From positions 1-41,596 of the forward strand of contig CAAGJW010000052.1 in assembly GCA_900770215.1 (NCBI GenBank): DNA of 41,596 nucleotides, written 5' to 3'. The notes under the pieces are model-generated. The model searched no databases, was not told where the DNA came from, and worked only from the letters and a program-made list of their open reading frames with translations. Of the stretch, positions 32,861 through 41,596 are shown in pieces. How positions within the stretch are numbered: the stretch's first letter is position 1; every line of letters begins with the position of its first letter. Source of the stretch: Bacteroidales bacterium (GTDB taxonomy: Bacteria; Bacteroidota; Bacteroidia; Bacteroidales; Muribaculaceae). The translations under genes and the position numbers were made by a program.

Positions 32861-33414
32861 CCGAGACCTATCTCAAGCTCGTGTGGGCTTACTTGAAGAT
32901 CGGGCTGTTCGGCTTCGGCGGCGGCTATGCCATGCTCTCGCTCATCCAGAACGAAATAGTGGGCTCGAGCTGGTGCCCGCAAATCACCAATCAGACCTTT
33001 ACCGACATTGTGGCCATCTCGCAGATGACGCCTGGCCCCATAGGCATCAACAGTGCCACCTACATTGGCTACGTGGCCTGCGGCAACAGCGTGCTCGGGT
33101 CGCTGGTGGCCACCATTGCAGTGGTGCTGCCGCCCTTTGTGCTGGTGCTCTATGCCAGCCATTTCATCACCAAGCACGAGAGCAGCACCGTGATAAAGGG
33201 GGCCTTTATGGGGCTGCGCCCCGTGGTGGTGGGCCTCATTGCCTCGGCGGCACTGCTGCTCATGAACGGCGAGAACTTTGGTACTACCGAGCCCGACATC
33301 ATCAAGTCGGTGCTGCTGTGTGCCGGCAGCTTCGGAGTGGTCTACTTCACCAAGGTGCACCCCATACTGGTCATCATAGCAGCCGGCATCATAGGCTACT
33401 TCATTTTTATATAG
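32857..33414 (+). CDS. CHR (chromate transporter) family protein, second half
   Basis: The 185-residue membrane protein starts at an ATG overlapping the upstream TGA by four bases. CHR signatures are LKIGLFGFGGGYAM and ISQMTPGPIGINSATYIGY, with about six hydrophobic segments, the last being HPILVIIAAGIIGYFIFI. The two halves share an internal pattern, as expected for a divided gene of the double-domain family. Seven bases separate its stop codon from folC, so all three are probably cotranscribed. Confidence 0.9.
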   Translation: MTETYLKLVWAYLKIGLFGFGGGYAMLSLIQNEIVGSSWCPQITNQTFTDIVAISQMTPGPIGINSATYIGYVACGNSVLGSLVATIAVVLPPFVLVLYASHFITKHESSTVIKGAFMGLRPVVVGLIASAALLLMNGENFGTTEPDIIKSVLLCAGSFGVVYFTKVHPILVIIAAGIIGYFIFI

Positions 33415-33421
33415 AAGAAAC

Positions 33422-34708
33422 ATGAACTACGACGAAACCATCGACTTTCTCTACAAACAGCTGCCCATGTTTGAGCGGCAAGGCAGCGCCGGCTATAAGC
33501 CCGGGCTGGGCACAAGCCTGGCGCTCGACGACACATTTGGCAACCCTCACAGGCACTACAAGTGCATACACGTGGCCGGCACCAACGGCAAGGGCTCGGT
33601 GTCGCACCTGCTGGCCACGACGCTGCAGCAAGCCGGCTACAAGGTGGGCCTCTACACCTCGCCCCACATCGTCGACTTCAGGGAGCGCATACGCGTGAAC
33701 GGCCGCATGATACCGCGCGAGGCGGTGGTCGACTTCATGCAGCGCTACTTCGACAGCCAGTTTAACGGGCGGCCCAGCTTCTTCGAGCTCACATCGACCA
33801 TGGCCTTCGACTACTTCAGGCAGTGCAAGGTAGATGTGGCCGTGATCGAGGTGGGCCTGGGCGGCCGCCTCGACAGCACCAACATCATCAACCCGGTGCT
33901 GAGCGTGATCACCAATATCTCGCTCGACCACACCCAGTTTCTGGGCGACACCCTCGCCCAGATAGCAGGCGAGAAAGCCGGCATCATCAAGCATTGCATC
34001 CCTGTGGTGGTGGGTGAAGCCGAAGGCGAAGTGCGCAAGGTGTTTCAAAGCAAAGCCCGCGACATGCAGGCCCCCATCACATTTGCCCAAGACCACCCGC
34101 TGGTGACCGCCGGGCACAGCATCGACGGCCAGTTGCAGCTCGACACCGCAATGGGCCCCGTCGTCGACGAGCTGGGCGGCATGTACCAGGTGCGCAACGC
34201 CAACACCGTGCTGCACTGCATCGCGGTTCTGCGCCAGCAGGGCTTCGCCATCACCGACGAGGCCACAAAGCGGGCATTCGGACACGTCGAGGAGCTTTCT
34301 GGACTCATAGGACGCTGGCAGACGCTGCAACGCGAGCCCAAGGTGGTGTGTGACTCGGGACACAACCTGGGCGCATTTGGCTACATCGTCGAGCAACTGC
34401 GCCACGAGCACTACCGCCACCTGCACATGGTGCTGGGCTTCATGCACGACAAAGACATCGACGACATACTCGACATGCTGCCCAGCGATGCCACCTACTA
34501 CTTCTGCAACGCCCAGTCGCCCCGCGCCCTGCCGGCACAGGCCTTGCAAGAGAAAGCCGCCGACCATCACCTCGCGGGCAACAGCTACCCCACCGTGCAA
34601 GCAGCCTACGAGGCCGCCTTGCAAGCAGCACGCCACGACGACTTCGTGTATGCCGGCGGCAGCATGTATGTGCTGGCCGAGATACTGGGCCGGAACAAAG
34701 CCCTGTAG
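33422..34708 (+). CDS. folC: Bifunctional folylpolyglutamate/dihydrofolate synthase
   Basis: The 428-residue protein has the Mur-ligase-like FolC layout. The ATP-binding P-loop GTNGKGS is at 53-59, with LYTSPHIVDFRERIRVNG after it, then FELTSTMAFDYF, IEVGLGGRLDSTNII and the conserved ITNISLDHTQFLG. The C-terminal domain has GRWQTLQREPKVVCDSGHN. FolC joins L-glutamate to dihydropteroate or to tetrahydrofolate in the cytoplasm. Length is normal. The gene ends the operon started by the CHR pair and is followed by a terminator. The association with CHR genes looks like simple co-transcription. Confidence 0.96.
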   Translation: MNYDETIDFLYKQLPMFERQGSAGYKPGLGTSLALDDTFGNPHRHYKCIHVAGTNGKGSVSHLLATTLQQAGYKVGLYTSPHIVDFRERIRVNGRMIPREAVVDFMQRYFDSQFNGRPSFFELTSTMAFDYFRQCKVDVAVIEVGLGGRLDSTNIINPVLSVITNISLDHTQFLGDTLAQIAGEKAGIIKHCIPVVVGEAEGEVRKVFQSKARDMQAPITFAQDHPLVTAGHSIDGQLQLDTAMGPVVDELGGMYQVRNANTVLHCIAVLRQQGFAITDEATKRAFGHVEELSGLIGRWQTLQREPKVVCDSGHNLGAFGYIVEQLRHEHYRHLHMVLGFMHDKDIDDILDMLPSDATYYFCNAQSPRALPAQALQEKAADHHLAGNSYPTVQAAYEAALQAARHDDFVYAGGSMYVLAEILGRNKAL

Positions 34709-34743
34709 CCTCTTGTGCAGCCTCAAGGCTTAATATATAAATT

Positions 34744-34784
34744 AAAACGAGCACCACAGTCGCCAACTCTGTGATGCCCGTTTT
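34744..34784. terminator. Bidirectional terminator between folC and the LRR gene
   Basis: A 16-bp stem with two mismatches (34744-34759 with 34769-34784) is flanked by A4 on the left and T4 on the right, so it can work in both directions. It lies between two converging genes. Confidence 0.8.
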
Positions 34785-34804
34785 GTATAAATATTGAAAT
34801 CTGC

Positions 34805-36982
34805 TTATTTGCCCAGCACCTTCACGGCCTTGCCGCCCACCTTGAGCACATTCACGCCCATGGGCAGCTTCACGCCGAAGCCTGCCACTGTGGTTCCATG
34901 CTCAACGATAGCACCGTTGAGGTTGTAGATGGCATAGTCCATACCCGTCTGGTTGAAGATAACGCTGCCGTCGACCAGCTTCCAGGCCTGTGCGTCGGCC
35001 AGCGTCTCGTCGACACTGGTGAGCTCCATTTCACTCACCTTGGTAAACTGACTCCAGCCCCATGCCGATGCATAGCTCGACTGCGTACCCTTGGGCACAT
35101 AGAGTGTTGCCGAACTGTAGACCGTGCTCGGGAACACGCTGCACTCAGTCTCGTAGGAGGCTTTGTAGAGCGACGGCGGCGTGGTGCTCTCGCTCTTCAC
35201 TTCGGTCAAGGCCGAGCAGCCGGCAAAGGCTTCAGACCCGATCTCGGTCACATTCTCTGGAATATCGATCGTCTTCAAGTTCACAGCATTGAGGAAAGCT
35301 TGATTCCCAATCGTCTTGAGACTGCGGGGCAGTTGCACGCTCTCGAGCGAGAGGCAAGCAAAGAACGACTGAAATGGCAACGTAGTGATGCCCTCAGGCA
35401 AAGCCACCCGCTTGATGCCGCTCTCATCGAGGAAGCCATCGCCCACTTCTCTTAAAGTAGAAGGGAGATACAGACTGTCGAGGCTGCTGGTCATGCAGAA
35501 TGCATGAGCGCCTATCGAGGTCACCCCCTCGGGCAACACAAGAGTAGTGAAACCAGTGTGCGAGAAAGCTCGTGTAGCAATACTGGTGATGGTGCTCGGT
35601 ATCGTGAAGTCGCCACTGGTGCGCAGCGTGCCAACGAGGCGCTTCATGTCGGCCGAGTAAAGGGTTCCGTCCTTGAGCGTGAACGAGCTGGAGTGATTGT
35701 TGATCGTCGATAGCGACGAGTTGTAGGCAAGATTGCCCTCAATCTTGGTCACTGTCGATGGTATTGTGATCGAGTTGATGTTTGGGCACCACGACACAAT
35801 GCCCTCTCCCAGCGCGGTGATGCCCTCAGGAATGTCGAGCGTAGTCAATTTGGTGCCCACAAGCATCTGGCCTGGCACATAGCCCACATGCACGGGGATG
35901 TCGAGCTTCGTTATACTCGTCCATGCAAAACTCTGAAACCCGAGACTGTCAAGGTTGGCAGGCAGGTTGAATTCGGTGATTTTCTCACACTGGTTGAAAG
36001 CGTAGTCGCCAATTTTCTTGAGCGTGCCGGGCAGCGCCACGTTGCCGAGCACGGTGCATTGCGAGAAGCACCAGTCGTCGATCACTTCAAGGCCCTCGGG
36101 CAGCGTTACCGTCGTGAGGCTCATGTCGCGGTTGAAGCACAGCCTGCCCAGGCGCTTCACATTTTTAGGAATAACAATGCTGGTGAGTCCCGTCTGCGTC
36201 AACGCACCATCGGGCAGCTCGGTGAGCGTGCTGGGCAGCGTGAGACTCTTGAGCGAGGTGCAGTTCACAAACATGTCTTCGCCCAGCTTGGTCAAGCCTT
36301 CCTCAAGCGTAATATCGGTGAGCGAGGTGCAGGCTGCAAACATATCGACGCCTATTGAGGTGCAAGCCTTGTGAATGGTGCCTGCCGACTCGAGCGCCGT
36401 GCAGAAGAAGAATGCATAGTCGCCCACTGTGGTGAGCGATTTGGGCAGTTGAAGTGAATCGAGGGCATAGCATTGGGCAAAAGCCCACTCGCCTATCGAC
36501 TCGACACCCTCGGGGATGACCAGCTTAGTCATCTTGTCGCAGTTGATGAAGGCATAAGCGTTGATCGACTTCATCGTGGCAGGAAGGATGGCCGAGGTGA
36601 TGCCGCTCCAGCCGAAAGCATAGTCGCCCACGCTCGTGAGCTGCTCGGGAAGGTTGATGGTGGCAAGGTTGCTGCACAGGTAGAAAGCCGTGCGCCCTAT
36701 CGAGGTCACACTGCTGGGCAGCGACACGCTCGTGATGTTGCTGTTGCGGGCAAATGCCGAAGCGCCCACCGCGGTAACGCTGTAGGCAACATTACCCGAT
36801 GTCACCGTGGCTGGAATGGTCACTGTAGTGCCTGAATAAGACCTGTTGTTGCCCACCTCGACCGTCTTGCCCGAGGCACTGGTCACATTATATGTGATGC
36901 CGTCGACAGTAAACGTCTGCGACATACACGTGAGCACACAAGTAGTGCAAAACACTAAAATGAAGAGTAATTTTTTTCCCAT
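34805..36982 (-). CDS. BspA-like leucine-rich repeat surface protein
   Basis: The start is the ATG at 36982 (MGKKLLFILVFCTTCVLTCMSQ), a clear signal peptide; the longer frame upstream is non-coding. The 725-residue protein holds about 20 BspA-type (LRR_5) repeats of roughly 23 residues, each around the pattern T.I.LP..VTSIG..AF..C..L. The last 60 residues (AIYNLNGAIVEHGTT and LPMGVNVLKVGGKAVKVLGK) form a sorting-type tail as seen on exported Bacteroidales proteins. It is probably exposed at the cell surface, where BspA-like proteins bind host or bacterial ligands. It is monocistronic: a terminator follows and an inverted repeat lies upstream. Confidence 0.88.
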   Translation of the reverse strand: MGKKLLFILVFCTTCVLTCMSQTFTVDGITYNVTSASGKTVEVGNNRSYSGTTVTIPATVTSGNVAYSVTAVGASAFARNSNITSVSLPSSVTSIGRTAFYLCSNLATINLPEQLTSVGDYAFGWSGITSAILPATMKSINAYAFINCDKMTKLVIPEGVESIGEWAFAQCYALDSLQLPKSLTTVGDYAFFFCTALESAGTIHKACTSIGVDMFAACTSLTDITLEEGLTKLGEDMFVNCTSLKSLTLPSTLTELPDGALTQTGLTSIVIPKNVKRLGRLCFNRDMSLTTVTLPEGLEVIDDWCFSQCTVLGNVALPGTLKKIGDYAFNQCEKITEFNLPANLDSLGFQSFAWTSITKLDIPVHVGYVPGQMLVGTKLTTLDIPEGITALGEGIVSWCPNINSITIPSTVTKIEGNLAYNSSLSTINNHSSSFTLKDGTLYSADMKRLVGTLRTSGDFTIPSTITSIATRAFSHTGFTTLVLPEGVTSIGAHAFCMTSSLDSLYLPSTLREVGDGFLDESGIKRVALPEGITTLPFQSFFACLSLESVQLPRSLKTIGNQAFLNAVNLKTIDIPENVTEIGSEAFAGCSALTEVKSESTTPPSLYKASYETECSVFPSTVYSSATLYVPKGTQSSYASAWGWSQFTKVSEMELTSVDETLADAQAWKLVDGSVIFNQTGMDYAIYNLNGAIVEHGTTVAGFGVKLPMGVNVLKVGGKAVKVLGK

Positions 36983-37126
36983 AATCGTTGATTTTTTAAG
37001 ATTAAGATTACACAAATAGAAATAATTCTCGCAGTAAAAATCGGACACACACGATGTAAACGATTTTTGTTTTCGAGGCTAAATTAGCTACAATTTATTA
37101 GTTTGAAAAGTGTTTTTGATGAAATA

Positions 37127-37152
37127 TTGTTCGTTTGCAAGAATTCGAACAA
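37127..37152 (-). repeat. Inverted repeat between the AraC-type regulator and the LRR gene
   Basis: Perfect 7-bp arms (37127-37133 and 37146-37152) with a 12-base spacer lie downstream of the regulator stop and about 145 bases upstream of the LRR gene. It could be a weak terminator or a regulator-binding dyad. The 37049-37200 gap holds no gene and no clear TAnnTTTG for the LRR gene. Confidence 0.4.
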
Positions 37153-37200
37153 ACAATATATAGAGTAATCTCAGGATTTCTTACCCACGGTGAAACGCGC

Positions 37201-38994
37201 TCAAGCACTACCCTGCTGCCGACGAAGCCGCAAGTATTCCGACGGCGTGAGGCCAGTGAAAGCCTTGAAGGCAGCTACAAACGATGAACGCGACTTGAAG
37301 CCCACGCTCTTGCTTATGGCCTCGAGAGTGAATTGCCCGTAAGCGTCCTCGTCGCCTATGCGCTTGCAGGCCTCCTTGATGCGGTACTCGTTGAGAAAGT
37401 TGTAGAAATTGCGCTGATACTGCTCGTTGATGACCTGCGACACATATTTGTAGCGAGTGCCCACGAGCTCGGCAAGCTTTTCGGCCGAGAAATCAGGCGA
37501 ATAAATCTCGTCACTGTTCTCCATCACTTCCCTGATTTTAGCCTTGAGCATTATCTTGGCCTCGGCGTCGAGATAGCTGCCTCGGTATTTCTCGTCGGTT
37601 TCCTTGCCAAGAGCCGGACCTGACGCAATATGCGGCTGTGACAACTGTCGCAAACTCTCTACTTGCTGCTGGAGCAGCTGTGATTGCCGTCGCAGTTCCT
37701 CGTCGTAGCGCAGCATCTCGGTTGTGCGGCGATACAGCACCTGGTTGTTACGCTTGAGCCGCAGGTTTTTACGGTAAATGACATAGGCAAAAGCAAGTAT
37801 CACAAGCAACACACACAGCACAGCGACCATCACCACCTGCTCCACCTGGCGGCGTTGAATGTCGGCACGGCGTTGGTCCTCATATTTCTTCATTTGGTAA
37901 GAAATATACTGGCCGTTGATCATCATGAGCTGCCGATAGTTGAGCAGCGAGTCCTTGAGCGCGATATACTTGTTGCGGTAGCTATCGTAGGAGGCAGCAT
38001 CGTGCAACCGGTGGCTGATGCTCTGCAGGTGGGCATAGGCTTCCAAGCGGGCGTCCTTAAGGTCACAACTGTCGGCCAGACGCTCGGCCTTCCACATGAC
38101 CGCCCTGCTGTCGTGCCAGCGGTTCTGGCCCTCTAGCGACTTGGAAAGATAGGTCAAGGCAATGAAGCGCAGGCGCTGGTTGTCGACGCTGCTCCCGCCC
38201 ACCACATCGAGCTGCTGCTTAAAGGCCCGTTGGGCCTGAGCATAGCGGCCGGCTGTGAGCGCCAAGCAACCCGTGTAGAGAAACTGATTGTAGGTGCGCA
38301 GCACATCGCCCTGCTTGTGAGCCAAGCTCCAGTAGTGTTTCCAGTAGGGTCGCACCGTTTCAAGCCGCCCCAGTTGAAGCCATATGGTGATGAGATTGGT
38401 CATGGCCACGCTGGCCACACGGCCGGCACTGTCGGTGTGAAGCATGAGGCAGCTTTGGAAATACTTGGCCGAGATACGATACTGGCTGCGATCGTGTCCT
38501 ATGTCGCCCAAAGTTTGAAACATGTTGCCGAAATAAAGGGTAACCAGCCGCATCTGGTCGGGGAAAGGCTGGGCCACGTCGTCGGCACGCATGAGGCACT
38601 CGTAGGCCTTGGAGTAGTCATAGTAGTAGTTGAAGTAAACATACCACTTTACAAACAATGCGTCGATCATAGTGCGCTTGCCAGCCTTGTCCATGTCGGT
38701 GTGGTAGCGTGCCTCTACTATCGAGCTGCAGGCAAGGGCACTGTCGGGAAGGTTGCGCTCGTAGAGAAAGCGGTGGCTCATGTCCACGAGCAGTGGCGAG
38801 GACAGCTTGCTCCATTGCTCAAACAAGCGGGTCGGGGCATGAGGCTTTGCCACAGCCACCATGCCGAGCAACCCGAGCACAAACACCGCTCCCAGGCGAA
38901 GCCGTGAGGCTACAGCATGAGTGAAAGACGTGTGATAATGGATCAGGTCGAAACACATTGCAGCTCGATTGACGACAAGGCCATGCGCGCTCAT
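37201..38994 (-). CDS. Membrane TPR protein with AraC-type DNA-binding domain
   Basis: The start is taken as ATG 38994, 24 bases after the predicted transcript start; ATG 38958 is an alternative. The 597-residue product has an N-terminal hydrophobic segment (about 33-50), a helical TPR-like periplasmic part (about 60-380) and a second membrane segment (about 385-405, MVAVLCVLLVILAFAYVIY). A coiled coil follows, then a C-terminal AraC/XylS domain (about 500-593) with LAELVGTRYKYVSQVINE, ISKSVGFKSRSSFVAAFKAFTGLTPSEYL. It resembles the membrane-anchored TPR/HTH regulators common in Bacteroidales. Targets are unknown; the neighbouring LRR gene is a candidate. Confidence 0.88.
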   Translation of the reverse strand: MSAHGLVVNRAAMCFDLIHYHTSFTHAVASRLRLGAVFVLGLLGMVAVAKPHAPTRLFEQWSKLSSPLLVDMSHRFLYERNLPDSALACSSIVEARYHTDMDKAGKRTMIDALFVKWYVYFNYYYDYSKAYECLMRADDVAQPFPDQMRLVTLYFGNMFQTLGDIGHDRSQYRISAKYFQSCLMLHTDSAGRVASVAMTNLITIWLQLGRLETVRPYWKHYWSLAHKQGDVLRTYNQFLYTGCLALTAGRYAQAQRAFKQQLDVVGGSSVDNQRLRFIALTYLSKSLEGQNRWHDSRAVMWKAERLADSCDLKDARLEAYAHLQSISHRLHDAASYDSYRNKYIALKDSLLNYRQLMMINGQYISYQMKKYEDQRRADIQRRQVEQVVMVAVLCVLLVILAFAYVIYRKNLRLKRNNQVLYRRTTEMLRYDEELRRQSQLLQQQVESLRQLSQPHIASGPALGKETDEKYRGSYLDAEAKIMLKAKIREVMENSDEIYSPDFSAEKLAELVGTRYKYVSQVINEQYQRNFYNFLNEYRIKEACKRIGDEDAYGQFTLEAISKSVGFKSRSSFVAAFKAFTGLTPSEYLRLRRQQGSA

Positions 38995-39024
38995 CTCATC
39001 GGTGGCACAGCCCTATTACCGTAA

Positions 39025-39054
39025 CAAAGATAAGAATAATGTTTCGAAACCAAA
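39025..39054 (-). promoter_or_regulatory. Promoter of the AraC/TPR regulator gene
   Basis: On the minus strand TTTG (39054-39051) and TATCTTTG (39032-39025) are separated by 18 bases, close to the Bacteroidales -33/-7 consensus. The transcript would start near 39018. Confidence 0.65.
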
Positions 39055-39081
39055 AACACAAATTTAATTGCATTGCCAGGG

Positions 39082-40230
39082 TCACCTGCCGCCCAGCTCG
39101 TCGTGAATGCGCTGCACTATGGCCAGCCGGTTGTGCTTCTTGAGCTGATTGGCATCGAAGAAGTTGATGCCGTCGGCACCAGCCTCGATATCCATCAAGG
39201 CCACCTTGTAGATGTCGCTGGCATCGAGGTTGCCGACATAAATCCCCGCGATGTAGCGATTGCGGTGCCTTGTTTCTTGCAGGCCGGCCTCGATACTGAA
39301 GCGGTTCCACTCCAGGCGCTCCTTGTAGAAGTGCTGATAGTTCATGGCTACCACGGCATCGAGGTTCCAGCAAGGCCAGTCTTGCAACACCATCATGCGC
39401 GCTCTCTCGGGGAATGGAAACACTGCGGCCGTGATCTTCTTGTGGCGTGCGTGCACGCTGGAGGCGATCTCGTTGACAAGGCTGGTAACCTCGTCCATTC
39501 TGAACTGGTTCCACTCGGGGCTAAGTCCGGGAGCCGACAGATCGAGCGGTGAATAGCCAAACTCCTTCTTAAACCTGGCTATGGCAATGGGATGATAGCC
39601 AAAGTCGTACTGCGCCCCGATATCTTTCTGAACGATGTGGAAATATTTTTCCTGGGAGTAGCGGCCCAAGAAGCGGTCGTTGAACCTGATGAAATCCAAG
39701 TGCACCGACTCGAGCCCAGCAATGCCGGCATAGGTCTCGGCCTTGCGCTTCACCCACGCTCTGGCGGCAGGCACAGCGGGACTGAGCCAGCGGTAAATCT
39801 TGGTGTAGGGCGGATGGTCGAGGCTGTTCTGCCCCATCCTGTTCACCTCAAACCAGTCGGGGTGGGCAAAGGTTGCCGTGTCGTGACAGGCATTGAGGGC
39901 GAATATCCAGGCGTGCACTTTAGCCCCACGCAGCGAGCGGGCAGCCTGCACATAGCGTTTCATCATCTCTACCGAGGCGCAGATATAGAAGTTGCGTATT
40001 CCGGCATCGTAGAAAGGCTCCATCCATTGCTTGATGTGCTCCACCGTATAGGTCTTGCCCATCTCGTCTTGCCACACGCCCAGCTCCAGACGTGCAGTGC
40101 GGGCGTCCTGGCGCACCTGGTCGGCACCTTGCTGCTCGCCAAGCTTGCTTGAGACCAGCGAACACGATGTTGCTCCTGCACTCACTACCAGAAGCAACAA
40201 AATCAACTTAAGCAGGCTGCGGCTTCTCAT
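39082..40230 (-). CDS. Lipoprotein with glycoside-hydrolase-like (GHL10/DUF187-type) barrel
   Basis: The start is the ATG at 40230 (MRSRSLLKLILLLLVVSAGATSC), with a lipobox ending at the cysteine of GATSC; the longer frame lacks a leader. The 382-residue protein resembles the putative glycosyl-hydrolase-like GHL10 barrel: AKVHAWIFALNAC, WLSPAVPAARAWVKRKAE, VHLDFIRFNDR (with the conserved Asp), ITAAVFPFPERA, LDAVVAMNYQHFY and the end GADGINFFDAN. Some members of this group act on bacterial cell-wall or surface glycans, but activity here cannot be inferred. It follows the small lipoprotein gene at 40271 by 40 bases, in the same direction. Confidence 0.8.
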   Translation of the reverse strand: MRSRSLLKLILLLLVVSAGATSCSLVSSKLGEQQGADQVRQDARTARLELGVWQDEMGKTYTVEHIKQWMEPFYDAGIRNFYICASVEMMKRYVQAARSLRGAKVHAWIFALNACHDTATFAHPDWFEVNRMGQNSLDHPPYTKIYRWLSPAVPAARAWVKRKAETYAGIAGLESVHLDFIRFNDRFLGRYSQEKYFHIVQKDIGAQYDFGYHPIAIARFKKEFGYSPLDLSAPGLSPEWNQFRMDEVTSLVNEIASSVHARHKKITAAVFPFPERARMMVLQDWPCWNLDAVVAMNYQHFYKERLEWNRFSIEAGLQETRHRNRYIAGIYVGNLDASDIYKVALMDIEAGADGINFFDANQLKKHNRLAIVQRIHDELGGR

Positions 40231-40270
40231 TGTTTCATCTTCATTGTGTCGAAAGGAGCACACACCTCGG

Positions 40271-41029
40271 TCACTGATACTGGTTAAGGCGCTTGGCAGC
40301 CTCGGCAAAGCGGATATTCAAGTTGTTGTATCGCTCAAGTTGAGAGGCATTGAACATGCCTTGTGCATTGTCGGCCTTTTTGCTAAGCTTCTGCAGCTTG
40401 TTCATGTAATCGGTATACTCAGAAACCGTCGACAGGTCGGTAGGGTCGTAATTGCTGCACAGGTTCTCAAACGACACCACAAGCTCCTCGTAGGCATCGA
40501 GGAAATCGTCGAGATTGTTGACGGTAAGGTCACTATTGTCGTCAAAGTCGTCGCTGGATGTGTCGCTGTAGTCATAGGAGTCGACCGAGTTTACGAGCTG
40601 CGTTGTGAGGTCGTCCCACTGCGAGTCGTCGACAGTGCTGAACCCAATGCGTGACTCGTCGTCATCGCCCTTGTCGCTGATCGATGAACGGCCAAAGCCA
40701 TCAAGGCTGCTGAGCGCATCGTTCATCTTCTTGGCCGAGCGCTCGTGTAGCGTGGCCACTGCTTGAATCGAGCTCACGGCAGCAACGACCTGGGCTTTCT
40801 CGCTCATGTCGAGCGTTGAGGGCATCAAGTCGACAATATAGTTGAAGTCGCTGGCCGCCTTATCCCACTGCTCAGAGTCCCAGTCGTTGCCATTTTTGGT
40901 CACGTCTTGGGCCAGTTCGGTCAGGGCCTCTACGGGATCGTCTTTTGCTTTATCTTTCACATCCTTGGAGCACGAAACCATCACGCTCAATGTCAGGGCA
41001 CACACAAGGAATAAAACGCTCTTTTTCAT
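40271..41029 (-). CDS. Lipoprotein of unknown function
   Basis: The 252-residue protein starts MKKSVLFLVCALTLSVMVSC, with a lipobox at VMVSC. The rest is acidic and mostly helical, with a low-complexity Asp/Ser region (about 160-185, SYDYSDTSSDDFDD) and two amphipathic helices at the end (EYTDYMNKLQKLSKKAD and SQLERYNNLNIRFAEAAKRL). No family is recognised. Eleven bases separate it from the lipoprotein gene at 41041, so the three lipoprotein genes 39082-41478 may form one transcript. Confidence 0.8.
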   Translation of the reverse strand: MKKSVLFLVCALTLSVMVSCSKDVKDKAKDDPVEALTELAQDVTKNGNDWDSEQWDKAASDFNYIVDLMPSTLDMSEKAQVVAAVSSIQAVATLHERSAKKMNDALSSLDGFGRSSISDKGDDDESRIGFSTVDDSQWDDLTTQLVNSVDSYDYSDTSSDDFDDNSDLTVNNLDDFLDAYEELVVSFENLCSNYDPTDLSTVSEYTDYMNKLQKLSKKADNAQGMFNASQLERYNNLNIRFAEAAKRLNQYQ

Positions 41030-41040
41030 GATCGTATATA

Positions 41041-41478
41041 TTATTTTTCTGTAGGTTCAACTGAATTAACATTTAGCAAGAAGATCGATACTTTCCCATT
41101 GGCGGCAGTGAAAATTCCCTTGTAGCCCTTGGTGGAGCTGTAATAGCCGTCGAAGCTGCCTGTCGACTCATTGTTGTCGCCTATTTCTTTCATCTTGAGA
41201 TGCCCCTTATGGTCAAGGGTACCGCTCAGGGTGAGCCCATCCTTGGGATACTTCTTGTAGTGATAATTGCCCGTGATGTTAACCCCCACGCAATGCAGAG
41301 TCATCTCCACCTTGGCGCTGGCCACAGTGCCTGTGAGCTTGGTGGTCTCCTTGATAGGACCATTGTCGACCTCGGCATTCTCGGTCTTTTGCTTGGCGTC
41401 GTTGCCTTTGGAGCACGATGCTGTGCCTCCAATGACAAGAATAGCCATGAGCAACACACACAGTTTCCATTTTCTCAT
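41041..41478 (-). CDS. Small lipoprotein of unknown function
   Basis: The start is the ATG at 41478 (MRKWKLCVLLMAILVIGGTASC), with lipobox GTASC; the frame is open a little further upstream but without a leader. The 145-residue product has an acidic linker and a beta-rich domain (about 45-140) with VEMTLHCVGVNITGNYHYKKY, LTLSGTLDHKGHLKMKEI and STGSFDGYYSSTKGYKGIF. This resembles small periplasmic lipoproteins that sense or bind but has no named family that I recognise. Confidence 0.8.
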   Translation of the reverse strand: MRKWKLCVLLMAILVIGGTASCSKGNDAKQKTENAEVDNGPIKETTKLTGTVASAKVEMTLHCVGVNITGNYHYKKYPKDGLTLSGTLDHKGHLKMKEIGDNNESTGSFDGYYSSTKGYKGIFTAANGKVSIFLLNVNSVEPTEK

Positions 41479-41498
41479 TTCCTGACTTTGACAATGGG

Positions 41499-41596
41499 TC
41501 ACCCAAAACGGTTGTCGCCGGGAAGAAGTGGCATGAGCAGGCGTTCTTCGGCAGTGTTGAGCAGTGTCCGGGTATAAATTGTGCCGTCATTGAGCC
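41499..41596 (-). CDS. 3' end of an unidentified gene
   Basis: One minus-strand frame is open from the window edge to a TGA at 41501-41499, encoding about 31 residues that end LLMPLLPGDNRFG. Codon choice resembles that of neighbouring genes and the stop lies 21 bases before the next lipoprotein start. The frame is short, so this is tentative; the family is not recognised. Confidence 0.45.
   Translation of the reverse strand, partial: LNDGTIYTRTLLNTAEERLLMPLLPGDNRFG

Noticed and set aside
33407..34726. 439-codon minus-strand open frame opposite folC
   Set aside because: Antisense shadow of FolC, rich in His, Val and Gly, without recognisable motifs.

Overview
The window looks like chromosome from a gut-type Bacteroidales bacterium, probably Muribaculaceae or Prevotellaceae (family-level placement is inference). 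The grounds are a SusC/SusD pair, several TAnnTTTG -7 boxes, BspA-type leucine-rich repeats, a large Reg_prop/Y_Y_Y sensor-regulator, and a radical-SAM peptide system of the kind catalogued for Bacteroidales.

Positions 116-14327 (minus strand) form a polysaccharide utilization locus for beta-1,3-glucan (laminarin or fungal/cereal glucan). In transcription order it holds SusC, SusD, two secreted putative glycan-binding proteins, a multimodular GH16, a second GH16, a GH128 and a decayed F5/8-type C gene. A promoter lies upstream of susC. The divergent gene 14585-17491 encodes the likely sensor-regulator, a periplasmic propeller joined through one membrane segment to a LuxR-type HTH. An uncharacterised ~215-residue beta-rich module occurs three times in the large GH16 and once in the neighbouring binding protein. 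Three proteins of the locus end in dockerin-like repeats.

Positions 17617-22085 (plus strand) carry a CBM9-like protein, an APH-fold sugar kinase related to N-acetylhexosamine kinases, and clpB, with terminators before and after clpB.

Positions 22189-32109 (minus strand) are visibly more A+T-rich and hold a compact peptide natural-product (RiPP) operon. From its own promoter the order is: a double-domain GT2 glycosyltransferase (TTG start), a GT-B-like protein, a 72-residue precursor with two near-identical 15-residue cysteine repeats, a stem-loop, a radical SAM/SPASM maturase broken by a one-base frameshift, a TonB-receptor-like outer-membrane barrel, a C39-peptidase ABC exporter and another GT2. 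I read it as a locus for a leader-cleaved, Cys-rich, possibly glycosylated secreted peptide. It is the strongest candidate for an undescribed system here.

Positions 32242-34784 (plus strand) carry a two-gene CHR (chromate) transporter and folC. Positions 34805-41596 (minus strand) carry a BspA-like LRR surface protein, a membrane TPR/AraC regulator, a lipoprotein with a glycoside-hydrolase-like barrel, two small lipoproteins and the 3' end of another gene. Every gap longer than 100 bases was inspected. The longest, 14328-14584 and 32050-32269, hold divergent promoters and no further gene that I can see. No tRNA, rRNA, CRISPR array, IS element or integrase was recognised.
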